This document shows, one piece after another, positions 1-8,331 of a stretch of DNA of 43,735 bases. Each line of letters starts with the position of its first letter. The first letter of the stretch is position 1. A model generated the notes under the pieces. That model saw only the letters and a list, made by a program, of their open reading frames with translations. It was not told the DNA's origin and did no database searches. This stretch comes from Gammaproteobacteria bacterium (GTDB taxonomy: Bacteria; Pseudomonadota; Gammaproteobacteria; Xanthomonadales; Rhodanobacteraceae). A program made the translations under genes and the position numbers. Location of the stretch: the NCBI GenBank assembly GCA_004295005.1, contig SHNG01000155.1, forward strand, positions 1-43,735, written 5' to 3'.

Positions 1-729
1 GCCGTCAATCTCTCATCGGCACTGGCGGAGACGCGCCGGCGCATCCTGCTTGTCGACCTCGATCCGCAGGGCAACGCGACCATGGCGGCCGGCATCGACA
101 AGCGCAACGCCAAGCCCAACGGTTGCGACGTGCTGCTGGAAGAAGTGCCGATCGAGCAGGCCATCGTGAAGACCGAAGGTGGATTCGACTTGCTGCCGGG
201 CAATGGCGATCTCACCGCGGCAGAAATCAAGCTGATGGATGGCCTCGCCCGCGAGCATCGGCTCAAGGACCAGCTCGAAAAACTGGGCGACCGCTACCAC
301 ACCATCCTCATCGACTGCCCGCCGTCCCTGCATCTGTTGACCATCAACGCCTTGACCGCCGCCGACGGCGTGCTGATCCCGATGCAGTGCGAGTACTTTG
401 CGCTGGAAGGGCTGTCCAGCCTGGTCGACACCATCAATGCCGTGCGCAAGCGCCTCAATCCGAATCTGGAGATCGAAGGCCTGCTGCGTACCATGTACGA
501 CGTGCGCAACAACCTGAGCAACGATGTTTCGGCGCAATTGCACAAGCACTTCGGCGAAAAACTGCTGCGCTCGATCATTCCACGCAATATCCGCCTGGCC
601 GAAGCGCCAAGCCACGGCAAGCCGATCAACCTGTATGACCGCGAATCACGCGGCGCCATCGCCTACCTCGGCCTGGCCGGAGAGATGCTGCGTCGTGAGA
701 AGAACACCCTCGCACAACCCGCACGCTAG
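1..729 (+). CDS. parA: ParA chromosome-partitioning ATPase (5' truncated)
   Basis: ParA (Soj) is the Walker ATPase that uses nucleoid-bound ATP dimers to move ParB-parS complexes and segregate the chromosome. The frame is open from the first base, so the start and the KGGVGKTTT P-loop lie left of the window. The visible protein begins AVNLSSALAE and continues with ILLVDLDPQGNAT (Walker A'/switch I). A Walker B-type segment ILIDCPPSL follows, then the usual C-terminal SHGKPINLYD stretch. Family members are about 260 residues, and about 242 are present. parB starts 12 nt after the stop, so the two form the usual parAB operon. Family assignment is firm. Chromosomal rather than plasmid origin is inferred from the housekeeping neighbours. 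Confidence 0.95.
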   Translation, partial: AVNLSSALAETRRRILLVDLDPQGNATMAAGIDKRNAKPNGCDVLLEEVPIEQAIVKTEGGFDLLPGNGDLTAAEIKLMDGLAREHRLKDQLEKLGDRYHTILIDCPPSLHLLTINALTAADGVLIPMQCEYFALEGLSSLVDTINAVRKRLNPNLEIEGLLRTMYDVRNNLSNDVSAQLHKHFGEKLLRSIIPRNIRLAEAPSHGKPINLYDRESRGAIAYLGLAGEMLRREKNTLAQPAR

Positions 730-741
730 GATTTGAACGCA

Positions 742-1614
742 ATGGCCGCAAAAAAACGCGAGAGCCTCGGTCGCGGGCTCGACGCCCTGCTGGGCTCGAC
801 CGACACCAGCACCGCACGGGGCTCGGCAGAGACAGGCAATGGCGAACTGCAATCCCTTGCAGTGACCTCGATCAACGCGGGCAAGTACCAGCCACGGCGC
901 CACTTCGACGAGGCCCTGCTCGGTGAATTGGCCGAATCGATCAAGACCCAGGGCGTGCTCGAACCCGTCATCGTGCGCAAGAGCGGCCCGGGCCGCTACG
1001 AGCTGATCGCCGGCGAGCGCCGCTGGCGCGCCAGCCAGATTGCAGGCCTTGCGGAAATTCCCGCGCTGGTGCGCGAGATCGATGACCGTTCGGCCATCGC
1101 CATCGCCTTGATCGAAAACATCCAGCGCCAGGATCTCTCGCCGCTGGAAGAAGCCCAGTCGTTGGCCCGCCTGATTGCCGAGTTCAAGCTCACCCATCAA
1201 CACGCTGCTGATGCGGTCGGTCGTTCGCGTGCCGCCGTATCCAATCTCTTGCGTCTGCTCGAACTGCCGGAGGAAATCCGCAAGCTTCTGGATGACGGCG
1301 AGCTGGAAATGGGCCACGGCCGTGCCCTGCTCACATTGCCGGCCGCGCGCGCTATTGCGCTGGCACGCAAGGCAGTGGATCAGCAATGGTCGGTGCGCGA
1401 ACTGGAACAGGCCGTGCGCCTCTCCAGCGAACCGCCCAAGGGCAAGCCCGCCAAAGCCAAGCGTGATGCCGACATCGTCGCGCTGGAAAGCCAGCTTGCG
1501 GAAAAGCTGGGAGCGCGCGTTGCCTTGAATCATGGTCGCGGCGGGCGTGGCAAGGTGGTCATCCACTACCACAGCCTCGACGAACTGGACGGCATCCTGG
1601 GCCGTATCCGTTGA
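742..1614 (+). CDS. parB: ParB/Spo0J chromosome-partitioning protein
   Basis: ParB binds parS, spreads as a CTP-dependent clamp and stimulates ParA. The 290-residue protein opens with KRESLGRGLDALLG, typical of chromosomal ParB. It carries the CTP-binding motif GERRWRA, the ENIQRQDLSPLEEA segment of the N-terminal domain, and a helix-turn-helix around AADAVGRSRAAVSNLLRLL. A charged linker and a short C-terminal dimerisation domain follow. The ATG at 742 is chosen over an in-frame TTG at 733 because an AGGA at 728-731 sits about 10 nt upstream of it. It lies directly behind parA. No parS-like 16-mer was found in the window. Identification is secure from motifs and context. Confidence 0.96.
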   Translation: MAAKKRESLGRGLDALLGSTDTSTARGSAETGNGELQSLAVTSINAGKYQPRRHFDEALLGELAESIKTQGVLEPVIVRKSGPGRYELIAGERRWRASQIAGLAEIPALVREIDDRSAIAIALIENIQRQDLSPLEEAQSLARLIAEFKLTHQHAADAVGRSRAAVSNLLRLLELPEEIRKLLDDGELEMGHGRALLTLPAARAIALARKAVDQQWSVRELEQAVRLSSEPPKGKPAKAKRDADIVALESQLAEKLGARVALNHGRGGRGKVVIHYHSLDELDGILGRIR

Positions 1615-1631
1615 GCCGGGCCACCAACCCC

Positions 1632-2348
1632 ATGCCTTCCCTTTCCGTCGTCGTCCCGGTATTCAACGAGCGCGACAACGTGCTGCCGCTGATCACAGAG
1701 ATCACGACGGCTCTGCGCGGCAGGATCGATTTCGAGATTGTCTACGTCGATGACGCCAGTCGCGATGACACCGTGTCAATGCTGAAAGCCGCCAAAGCCG
1801 CCAACCCCGAATTGCGCGTTCTGCAGCACCGCACGCAAAGCGGGCAAAGCACGGCCATTCGCAACGGCGTCAAGGCCGCGCGCGGTGAGTGGATTGCCAC
1901 CCTGGATGGCGATGGTCAGAACGACCCGGCCGATATCCCGAAACTGCTGGCCATGCGCGATGAGTCGCCAGAATCCATCAAACTGTTCGCCGGCTGGCGC
2001 GTGAACCGCCAAGACTCGGGCAGCAAGCGCTGGGCATCCAAGTGGGCCAATGCCATCCGCAGCCGCCTGCTCAAGGACGAAACCCCGGACACCGGCTGCG
2101 GCATCAAACTGTTCGAGCGCGAGGCTTTCCTCGACCTGCCCTACTTCGACCACATGCACCGCTACCTGCCCGCACTGATGCAACGCGCCGGCTGGCAGGT
2201 GAAAAGCGTCCCAGTCAACCACCGCCCACGCAGCGCCGGCAGTTCCAAATACAACAACCTCAATCGCGCCCTAGTCGGCATCTCCGACCTGCGCGGCGTG
2301 GCCTGGCTGATCCGGCGCTCGCGGCGCAGCGGGGTTGACGAAATTTGA
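1632..2348 (+). CDS. Family 2 glycosyltransferase (DPM1-like), soluble
   Basis: This 238-residue GT2 enzyme has the GT-A fold start LSVVVPVFNERDNVLPL and VYVDDASRDDT. It also has the metal/nucleotide-sugar DxD region LDGDGQNDPADIP and the acceptor-side segment DTGCGIKLFERE. It resembles dolichyl/undecaprenyl-phosphate mannosyl- or glucosyltransferases but lacks C-terminal membrane segments, so it is probably a cytosolic or peripheral enzyme loading a polyprenyl phosphate. The donor sugar cannot be read from sequence. A TTG at 1611 overlaps the parB stop and would add seven residues. The ATG at 1632 aligns better with the family. It is probably co-transcribed with parAB, since only 17 nt separate it from the parB stop. 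Confidence 0.85.
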   Translation: MPSLSVVVPVFNERDNVLPLITEITTALRGRIDFEIVYVDDASRDDTVSMLKAAKAANPELRVLQHRTQSGQSTAIRNGVKAARGEWIATLDGDGQNDPADIPKLLAMRDESPESIKLFAGWRVNRQDSGSKRWASKWANAIRSRLLKDETPDTGCGIKLFEREAFLDLPYFDHMHRYLPALMQRAGWQVKSVPVNHRPRSAGSSKYNNLNRALVGISDLRGVAWLIRRSRRSGVDEI

Positions 2349-2379
2349 TTCTGCGCGGCCAGTGCTTGCCGCCGAAAAC

Positions 2380-2408
2380 TTGCCAGGAATGGCCAAATCC
2401 GCTATAAA
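2380..2408 (+). promoter_or_regulatory. Sigma-70 promoter of rpmB-rpmG
   Basis: The -35 hexamer TTGCCA (2380-2385) and the -10 hexamer TATAAA (2403-2408) are separated by exactly 17 nt. Transcription should start near 2415, leaving a leader of about 158 nt before rpmB. It is the best-matching housekeeping promoter in the window. Confidence 0.75.
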
Positions 2409-2572
2409 GCGCGGCTCGCTTCAGCCTCCATCCGGGTTTTCCGGGTCGGCGGGGACCGGTACACGACCTTCCCGCACGACACTGAAGCACCCCCAGCATC
2501 GTGTGGCGCACTGACGCCGCTGGGCCGAATCCGACCTGGCCAAGGTCGGCAACCGACAACGACGAGGTTCGC

Positions 2573-2809
2573 ATGTCCAAGGTATGCCAAGTCACCGGAA
2601 AGAGTTTCCAGTCCGGCAACAATGTTTCCCACGCCAACAACAAGACCCGGCGCCGCTGGCTGCCGAACCTGCACGAGCGCCGCTTCTGGGTGGCCAGCGA
2701 AAACCGCTGGGTCCAGCTCAAGGTTTCCAGTCATGGTCTGCGCACCATCGACAAGAAGGGCATCGAAGTTGTCATTGCCGAGCTGCGCGCGCGCGGCCAG
2801 AAGATCTGA
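2573..2809 (+). CDS. rpmB: 50S ribosomal protein L28
   Basis: L28 is a small 50S subunit protein. The 78-residue product begins [20 protein letters not shown] and shows the [12 protein letters not shown] and LRTIDKKGI segments diagnostic of the family, at the standard length. GAGG at 2564-2567 precedes the ATG. An in-frame upstream ATG at 2501 would add a non-homologous extension and is not used. rpmG follows 13 nt after the stop, the conserved gammaproteobacterial rpmBG pair. It is transcribed from the 2380-2408 promoter. Confidence 0.98.
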   Translation: MSKVCQVTGKSFQSGNNVSHANNKTRRRWLPNLHERRFWVASENRWVQLKVSSHGLRTIDKKGIEVVIAELRARGQKI

Positions 2810-2822
2810 GGAGTAATCGAAC

Positions 2823-2987
2823 ATGGCATCCAAGCGTGACAAGATCCGCCTCGTGTCCTCTGCCGGCACCGGCCATTTCTACACCACCGACAAGAACAAG
2901 AAGAACATGCCCGAGAAGATGGAGGTCAAGAAGTACGACCCCGTCGTGCGCAAGCATGTGGCTTACAAGGAAGCGAAGATCAAGTGA
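2823..2987 (+). CDS. rpmG: 50S ribosomal protein L33
   Basis: L33 is a 54-residue 50S subunit protein, here [20 protein letters not shown] followed by [19 protein letters not shown] and ending [11 protein letters not shown]. It is the cysteine-free form, lacking the CxxC pairs of zinc-binding L33 paralogues, so it would not depend on zinc. GAGGAG at 2808-2813 overlaps the rpmB stop and serves as its ribosome binding site. It ends the rpmBG unit and is followed directly by three hairpins. Confidence 0.97.
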   Translation: MASKRDKIRLVSSAGTGHFYTTDKNKKNMPEKMEVKKYDPVVRKHVAYKEAKIK

Positions 2988-3096
2988 AGCATCGGCCCGC
3001 GCGCATGGCGCGCGGCTTTGCCGATGCTTCATCCCGGCGCAGGCCGGGATCCAGTGCCTTGGCCTTTTTTGGAAAACCCGCCCCCGGCGGGTTTTT
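2988..3096 (+). terminator. Three-hairpin 3' end of rpmBG, last one intrinsic terminator
   Basis: Three stem-loops follow rpmG in series. The first starts at the base after the stop codon: AGCATCGGC (2988-2996) pairs with GCCGATGCT (3020-3028), with a nested CCGCGCGC/GCGCGCGG stem. The second is ATCCCGGC (3031-3038) with GCCGGGAT (3043-3050), a motif that looks like a dispersed REP/dRS3-type repeat. The third, AAAACCCGCC (3073-3082) with GGCGGGTTTT (3086-3095), ends in a T-run and is a classical Rho-independent terminator. Confidence 0.8.
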
Positions 3097-3164
3097 GTTT
3101 CTTGGCCTTGTTTGCAGCACAGGCGCAAGCAATGGGTCCAACGGTCATGGATAACGGCGATTGG

Positions 3165-3473
3165 GTAGGTCGGGTTTCAACCCGACGCACTTGGCAATGT
3201 GAAGGCCGCTTGTCGGACTGAAATCCTACCTACACCAGCTCGAACCGCGGCGGTATAGATAGGCGTGCGTGCGCCGTTTCAGCGTTGTCGTTGGTTTCAA
3301 CCCGACGCTTTTCGCAATGTGCAGGCTGCGTGTCGGACTGAAGTCCGACCCACACCAGCTCGAACCGCGGTTGTACAGATAGGCGTGCATGCGCCGTTTC
3401 AGCGTTGTCGTTGGTTTCAACCCGACACGTTTCGCAGAGTACGGGCCGTGTGTCGGACTGAAGTCCGACCTAC
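3165..3473. repeat. Tandem direct repeat, 120-bp period, about 2.5 copies
   Basis: The sequence repeats with an exact 120-bp period: GTTTCAACCCGAC occurs at 3174, 3294 and 3414. Each unit holds two palindromic pieces, a GTCGGGTT/AACCCGAC type (complete at 3169-3186) and a GTCGGACTGAAGTCCGAC type (7-bp stem, TGAA loop; imperfect in copy 1). The array is bounded by inverted termini, GTAGGTCGG at 3165-3173 and CCGACCTAC at 3465-3473. It lies in the 595-nt gene-free stretch between rpmG (ending 2987) and the ABC operon. The rest of that stretch (3097-3164 and 3474-3582) shows nothing else I can support. Confidence 0.9.
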
Positions 3474-3582
3474 AGGCGCGGGAGGCTGCGCCTCGGGCTC
3501 ATGCGCGATCTGAAAAAGCGGGCGCGCCGAATCAGGGTGCAGGCTTGCCCTGCGAGACCAATGCCGGAACAATGCACGCGGC

Positions 3583-4320
3583 ATGAATGAATCCCCTGTA
3601 GTGCTTTCTCTCGCCAAGGTCTCCCGTCGGTTGTCCGGGCGTGCCATCGTCGAGGATCTGAATCTCGACATCGCACGCGGTGACGTACTCGGCCTGCTCG
3701 GCGTCAACGGCGCCGGCAAGTCGACTACGTTGCGCATGATGGCGGGCATTCTCACGCCCAGCGCCGGCACGGTGTGTGTGGAAGGCCGTGACCTGGCAAA
3801 CCATCCGGAGCTGGCACGCCGCGAGATCGGCTATTTGCCCGAGGAACCGCCCCTGCATGGAGAGCTCACGGTCGAGGAGTACCTGCGTTTCTGTGCGCGC
3901 CTGCATGGCATCGGTCGCGACAAGGTGGCCCAGGCCGTTGAGCAGGCCATTGCGCGATGCGAGCTTGGCGAGATGCGTCATCGCCTGACCAGCCTGCTGT
4001 CCAAGGGTTTTCGCCAACGCGTGGGCCTGGCCCAGGCCATCATCCACGAGCCGGCCTTGATCGTGCTCGACGAACCAGCCTCCGGCCTGGATCCCATCCA
4101 GGCCCTGCGTCTGCGCGAACTGATGCGCAGCATGGCCAAGGACTGTGCGGTGGTGCTTTCCACGCATGTGCTTTCGGATGTGCTGGCCTGCTGTGATCGG
4201 GTTGCGATCCTGCACCGTGGCCGATTGCGCAAGACGGCACCCTTGTCGGAAATTGCGGCACTGGAAAGCGAGTTCGTTCGGATCGCCAGTGAATCGCCGT
4301 CGCTGGAATCCCTGGCATGA
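3583..4320 (+). CDS. ABC transporter ATP-binding protein (GldA/ABC-2 type)
   Basis: This is a 245-residue cytoplasmic ATPase subunit. Visible motifs are Walker A GVNGAGKSTT (about residues 40-49), signature region LLSKGFRQRVGLAQA, Walker B LIVLDEPASGLDP and switch His in VVLSTHVLSDV. The SKGFRQR form of the signature is normal for ABC-2 ATPases of the GldA/CcmA/NatA type. It starts a four-gene transporter-like unit and overlaps the permease by 4 nt (ATGA), so translation is coupled. In Bacteroidetes, GldA-GldF-GldG serve gliding. In proteobacteria the substrate of such clusters is not established. Confidence 0.92.
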   Translation: MNESPVVLSLAKVSRRLSGRAIVEDLNLDIARGDVLGLLGVNGAGKSTTLRMMAGILTPSAGTVCVEGRDLANHPELARREIGYLPEEPPLHGELTVEEYLRFCARLHGIGRDKVAQAVEQAIARCELGEMRHRLTSLLSKGFRQRVGLAQAIIHEPALIVLDEPASGLDPIQALRLRELMRSMAKDCAVVLSTHVLSDVLACCDRVAILHRGRLRKTAPLSEIAALESEFVRIASESPSLESLA

Positions 4321-5075
4321 GCGGGTTCATGCTGGTTGCGCGCAATGACATCAAGCGCCAGTTCGTGCAGCCGTTTGCATGGGTGCTGCTGGCGCTGACC
4401 TGCGCCTTGCTCGCCTGGCAATTTCTGGTTGCGCTGGATGCCTACCTGCGCATCGTGCCGAAGCTCGCCAACGTGCCCAACTCCCAGGGCGCCACCGACC
4501 TGATTGCAATTCCCTTGCTGCGCAGCCTGTCCGGATTGCTCATGCTTATTGTGCCGCTCGCCACCATGCGCAGCCTTGCCGGCGAACGCAGGAACCACAG
4601 CCTGCCGCTGCTGCTGGCTGCGGGCATCGGCAACCTGCGCATCGTGCTCGGCAAGTTCCTTGGTGCCTACGCACTGGTTGTCCTCGTGGTGTTGATTGCG
4701 ATGGCCATGCCGCTGGCCCTGCACTTCGGCACCAACATGGACCTCGGACGTCTGGCTGCGGCAGCACTCGGGCTTTTGCTTTATGCCGGCACCTTGACCG
4801 CCATCGGCGTCGCCTGCTCCGCCTGGACTTCGCATCCGGCGCTGGCGGCGGCGGCGGCCCTGGTGATCGGCAGCTTTCTTGCCATGCTCGACATGGGTGC
4901 GCGCTTCCAGGGCATCGACAATGCGCTGATCAACTGGCTGTCCCTGTCCACCCACCTTGAGCCCTTCCTGTTCGGCCTGGTTGCGAGCGTGGATATCGTC
5001 TATTTCCTGTTGCTGACCACGCTGGCGCTGCTGTTTGCTGGGCGCCGGCTGGATGGTCTGCGTGCGCGTGGTTGA
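4317..5075 (+). CDS. ABC-2 family permease (GldF-like)
   Basis: This 252-residue integral membrane protein should form the channel for the ATPase encoded just upstream. About six hydrophobic segments are visible, starting with PFAWVLLALTCALLAWQFLV. The second, around LLRSLSGLLMLIVPLATM, is followed by the conserved RSLAGERRNHSLPLLLAAG coupling region of ABC-2 permeases. The last lies in VDIVYFLLLTTLALLFAG. Its ATG overlaps the ATPase stop. The GldG-like gene begins 3 nt after its stop. Export rather than import is inferred from the absence of a binding protein. Confidence 0.88.
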   Translation: MSGFMLVARNDIKRQFVQPFAWVLLALTCALLAWQFLVALDAYLRIVPKLANVPNSQGATDLIAIPLLRSLSGLLMLIVPLATMRSLAGERRNHSLPLLLAAGIGNLRIVLGKFLGAYALVVLVVLIAMAMPLALHFGTNMDLGRLAAAALGLLLYAGTLTAIGVACSAWTSHPALAAAAALVIGSFLAMLDMGARFQGIDNALINWLSLSTHLEPFLFGLVASVDIVYFLLLTTLALLFAGRRLDGLRARG

Positions 5076-5078
5076 GCA

Positions 5079-6428
5079 ATGAGCACACGCCTGACCAATC
5101 TATTCCACGCCCTGTTGCTGGTCGCGCTGGCGCTGCTGATCGGATTCCTGAGCACGCGTCATGGCTTCGTGCAGGACTGGAGCCGAACGCAGCGTGCGAG
5201 CCTTGGCCCGGCATCCGCCGAATTGCTGCAATCGCTCAAGGGCCCGGTCGAGATCATTTCCTACGCGCGCCCGCACGGCGAGTTGCGCAAGACCATTGGT
5301 GATTTCATCCAGCGCTATTCGCGGATCAAGCCGGACCTGAGCCTGCGCTTCGTTGATCCGGATGCCGACCCCAACGCAATGCGCGCGGCCGGGGTGGAGA
5401 TCAACGGCGAGCTGGAAGTCCGCTTCAATGGTCGCAGCGAGCGTCTGCAATCACTCAGCGAAACGGATCTCAGCAGCGCGCTGCTGCGCCTGTCGCGTGC
5501 GCACGAATCCCTGGTCGGCTTTCTCGAAGGCGAGGGCGAGCGCAAGCCGGATGGCATCGCCAATGCCGATCTCGGGCAGTTTGGCGCAACACTCAAGCAG
5601 CGCGGCATTCGCTCCGTCAACGTCGCCCTGGCCACGCTGGAGAGGATTCCCGACAATCTCGACCTGCTGGTCATCGCCAATCCGCGCGTCGCGCTCGATG
5701 CGGCCTCCGCGGGCAAGATTGATGAATACCTGCAACGCGGCGGCAACCTGTTGTGGCTGCTCGAAGCCGGGGAAAAGAACGGCCTGGATCGGCTTGCACA
5801 AGCCCTGTCCATTCGCGTGCTTGATGGCATCGTTGTTGATGGCGCGGGCCAGGCCCTCGGCATCCAGGATCCGAGCATGGTCGCGCTCAGCGCGTATCCC
5901 GATCATGCCATCGTCAAGGGTTTGGACTTGAGCACCTTGTTGCCGCAGCCGGTGGCCATGGCACAGATCACGCCGCCCGACTGGAGCATCACGCCGTTCC
6001 TGCAAACTTCCAAACTGTCGTGGACCGAAACCGGCCACATACCGCAGGCTGGCGAAGCGGAAGGCACCATCCGGTTCGATGGCGATGCCGGCGAATTTTC
6101 CGGCCCGTTGGATGTCGGACTGGCCTTGACCCGCCTTTCGCCCAGCCCGGCCAAGTCCGAACAGCGCGTGGTTGTCATCGGCGATGGTGATTTCATCTCC
6201 AACAGCTTCATCGGCAATGGTGGCAATCGCGATCTCGGCACGCGCATCTTCGACTGGCTGCTGGCCGATGACGCCTTGATCAACATCGCCGAACCGGCAG
6301 CCGCTGATCGCAATATTTCCCTGTCCGCACCAGCGCTCACCATGTTGAGTTTTGGATTTTTGCTGGTACTCCCGCTGCTGCTCACGGCCAGCGGCCTGTG
6401 GATCTGGCGTCGGCGCCGGAAACGTTGA
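5079..6428 (+). CDS. GldG-like ABC-type uncharacterized transport system protein
   Basis: This 449-residue protein is anchored at both ends. One hydrophobic segment (about residues 8-25, LFHALLLVALALLIGFLS) precedes a large, probably periplasmic part. A second (LTMLSFGFLLVLPLLLTASG) lies just before the Arg-rich tail IWRRRRKR. The soluble part contains an IFT52/GldG-type domain, with segments such as VEIISYARPHGELRKTIGDF, LVGFLEGEGERKPDG and RVVVIGDGDFISNSF. The family accompanies GldA/GldF-type ATPase and permease pairs as an auxiliary subunit. The following gene overlaps its stop by 1 nt (TGATG). The role here is inferred from context only. Confidence 0.85.
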   Translation: MSTRLTNLFHALLLVALALLIGFLSTRHGFVQDWSRTQRASLGPASAELLQSLKGPVEIISYARPHGELRKTIGDFIQRYSRIKPDLSLRFVDPDADPNAMRAAGVEINGELEVRFNGRSERLQSLSETDLSSALLRLSRAHESLVGFLEGEGERKPDGIANADLGQFGATLKQRGIRSVNVALATLERIPDNLDLLVIANPRVALDAASAGKIDEYLQRGGNLLWLLEAGEKNGLDRLAQALSIRVLDGIVVDGAGQALGIQDPSMVALSAYPDHAIVKGLDLSTLLPQPVAMAQITPPDWSITPFLQTSKLSWTETGHIPQAGEAEGTIRFDGDAGEFSGPLDVGLALTRLSPSPAKSEQRVVVIGDGDFISNSFIGNGGNRDLGTRIFDWLLADDALINIAEPAAADRNISLSAPALTMLSFGFLLVLPLLLTASGLWIWRRRRKR

Positions 6429-7216
6429 TGCAACGTGCAGCACGCACCAATCTGGTCTTGCTGGCCCTGGTTGTCCTGCTGGGCCTTGGCGTGTGGTTGC
6501 AAGTGCGCCACGAGGTTGATCAATTCGAACCGCCGCTGAGTGCCATCGATCCGACGACGGTGCAGAAACTGGAAGTACATTGCCTGCATTGCACGCCGCG
6601 CGTGTTCGAGCGAAGCGAAGGTCAATGGCAGATGCGTGCACCTTTTGTCCTCGCTGCCGATGCGGAGAAAGTCGAACGCTTGCTGGCCATCGCCGCTTCC
6701 GTCGTGCGCAGTCGGCGCCCGCTTGCAGAACTCGACGCCACCAAGGTCGGCTTGGCCCCACCCATGATGAGCCTGCGCATCGATGGCCATGCCTTTGATT
6801 TCGGCATGACCGATGCATTCAACGGCGACCGTTATGTTCGCAGTGGCGATGTGGTCGCAATGGTGCCGGATCGTTTCAGCCCCTATCTTCTGGCCACACC
6901 CGAATCCGAACTCGATCCACACCTGCTGCCAACCGGCCACGTGCCCACCGCACTGCTGATTGACGGAAAGGACAGCATGGCGCGATCTGCGGCCTGGAGC
7001 GCGGCTCGGGCGAAGGCAATCAACCTACGCTCGGTTGCGTCCACGCCTGCCGATACGATTTCCGTCGAGATTCATCTGGACGACGGCACGACGATTCACT
7101 ATCGACTGTCACGCGCGGACGGATCCGTGATCGCCCATCGGGAGCATCCCGCGCTTGATTACACGCTCGATGCAAAGCAGGCCGAGGCGCTCATCGACAC
7201 ATCTGGCGCACCCTGA
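6428..7216 (+). CDS. DUF4340-like membrane-anchored protein
   Basis: This 262-residue protein has one N-terminal membrane anchor ([20 protein letters not shown]) and an otherwise soluble, presumably periplasmic part. The segment [25 protein letters not shown], read in two pieces, matches the start of DUF4340 repeats, which typically follow gldG-like genes. The ATG at 6428 overlaps the previous stop (TGATG). An upstream in-frame start at 6398 would lie inside the preceding gene and is not used. Two cysteines (CLHC) are an odd, possibly lineage-specific feature. mutM begins 11 nt downstream. Function is unknown; a transporter accessory role is inferred. Confidence 0.75.
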   Translation: MQRAARTNLVLLALVVLLGLGVWLQVRHEVDQFEPPLSAIDPTTVQKLEVHCLHCTPRVFERSEGQWQMRAPFVLAADAEKVERLLAIAASVVRSRRPLAELDATKVGLAPPMMSLRIDGHAFDFGMTDAFNGDRYVRSGDVVAMVPDRFSPYLLATPESELDPHLLPTGHVPTALLIDGKDSMARSAAWSAARAKAINLRSVASTPADTISVEIHLDDGTTIHYRLSRADGSVIAHREHPALDYTLDAKQAEALIDTSGAP

Positions 7217-7227
7217 GGATCACGCTC

Positions 7228-8040
7228 ATGCCCGAGTTGCCGGAGGTCGAAACCACGCGGGTCGGCATCGCACCACACCTGATCGGCCGCCGCGTCGAAT
7301 ATTTGCTGATTCGCCAGCCAAAGTTGCGCTGGCCGATCCCGCGCACGCTGATTCGCAAGCTGCCCGGCCAGACCATCCGGGCCATCGAACGGCGAGCCAA
7401 ATACCTGCTGGTGCATGCCGATGCAGGCAGCGCGGTGCTGCATCTGGGCATGTCCGGCAGCCTGCGCGTGCTCGATCAATCCACGGCAGCGGACAAACAC
7501 GATCACTACGACTGGCTGCTCGATTCGGGAAAGCTGCTGCGCTTCACAGATCCGCGCCGCTTCGGTTGCCTGCTCTGGCAACCGGCGGGAGCCTTGCACC
7601 CGCTGCTGTCTGCGCTTGGACCTGAACCCCTGTCCGATGATTTCGATGGCGATCACCTGTGGAAACGCTCGCGCGGACGCAGCGCGTCGATCAAGACCTT
7701 CATCATGGACCAGGCCATTGTGGTCGGTGTCGGCAACATCTACGCCGCCGAAGCCCTGTTTGCCGTCGGCATCCATCCCTCACGCTCGGCCGGTGCGGTT
7801 TCGCGCGAGCGCTACCTGACCCTGGCCGATGCAATCAAACGCATTCTCCACCACGCCATCACCCGCGGCGGCACCACCCTGCGCGATTTCATCTCACCGG
7901 ATGGCGTACCCGGATATTTCGAGCAGGAGTTGTTCGTCTACGGCCGCAGCGGCGAACCCTGCCGCGTATGCGGCCGACTGATTCGCGTCATCAGCCTGGG
8001 CCAACGCTCCACGTTTTATTGCGGGCAATGTCAGCGATAA
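7228..8040 (+). CDS. mutM: Formamidopyrimidine-DNA glycosylase (Fpg)
   Basis: MutM is a bifunctional glycosylase/AP lyase that removes 8-oxoguanine and formamidopyrimidines. The 270-residue protein starts [10 protein letters not shown], giving the catalytic N-terminal Pro and Glu. It has the conserved Lys58 (ERRAKYLL), [10 protein letters not shown], the helix-two-turn-helix region [18 protein letters not shown], and a C-terminal zinc finger with CRVC and CGQC. All catalytic and zinc residues are present. It is the last gene of the ABC/GldG/DUF4340 unit, an unusual partner that may just share the transcript. No terminator follows; the spacer holds inverted REP-like repeats. Confidence 0.97.
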   Translation: MPELPEVETTRVGIAPHLIGRRVEYLLIRQPKLRWPIPRTLIRKLPGQTIRAIERRAKYLLVHADAGSAVLHLGMSGSLRVLDQSTAADKHDHYDWLLDSGKLLRFTDPRRFGCLLWQPAGALHPLLSALGPEPLSDDFDGDHLWKRSRGRSASIKTFIMDQAIVVGVGNIYAAEALFAVGIHPSRSAGAVSRERYLTLADAIKRILHHAITRGGTTLRDFISPDGVPGYFEQELFVYGRSGEPCRVCGRLIRVISLGQRSTFYCGQCQR

Positions 8041-8095
8041 GTTTCGGGATTCGGATCGAGGGTCGCGGGGCGCGGGTGACGGCGCTCTCTTGATT

Positions 8096-8262
8096 CCCTC
8101 TCCCGCTGGCGGGAGAGGGTTAGGGTGAGGGTGGAGCTACGTGCTGCTTGGAACTTCAGTTCCTCGCGCACCATAACTTCGTGTTGCATCAACTTGCTGG
8201 GAGAACTCGCATCAACTTGAAGCCCACCCTCACCCCGGCCCTCTCCCGCCAGCGGGAGAGGG
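8096..8262. repeat. Inverted pair of REP-like palindromes (BIME-like element)
   Basis: Two 39-bp copies of a palindromic repeat face each other, at 8096-8134 and 8224-8262. Each has a CCCTCTCCCGC / GCGGGAGAGGG-type stem flanked by GGTGAGGGTGG or its complement. They differ at only about three positions. The 89-bp spacer contains the perfect palindrome GGAACTTCAGTTCC (8150-8163) and a doubled GCATCAACTTG. The element sits between the convergent mutM and tdk genes, a usual REP location. Confidence 0.85.
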
Positions 8263-8293
8263 AGAAACGAGGTCGCATGGCTTCGACTTTGAC

Positions 8294-8321
8294 GAATCCC
8301 GAATCCCGAATCCCGAATCCC
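8294..8321. repeat. GAATCCC heptamer repeats
   Basis: Four perfect tandem copies of GAATCCC occupy 8294-8321, directly after the tdk stop on its downstream side. Related single or degenerate copies (GGGATTCGG or complement) occur at 8044-8052, about 8960-8990 and 9110-9175, on both sides of tdk. This is a simple-sequence family, not a coding feature. Confidence 0.85.
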
Positions 8322-8331
8322 GATCTCCGCC

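Noticed and set aside
3165-3473. CRISPR array
   Set aside because: The repeats are direct tandem copies of 120 bp without unique spacers, and no cas genes are present.
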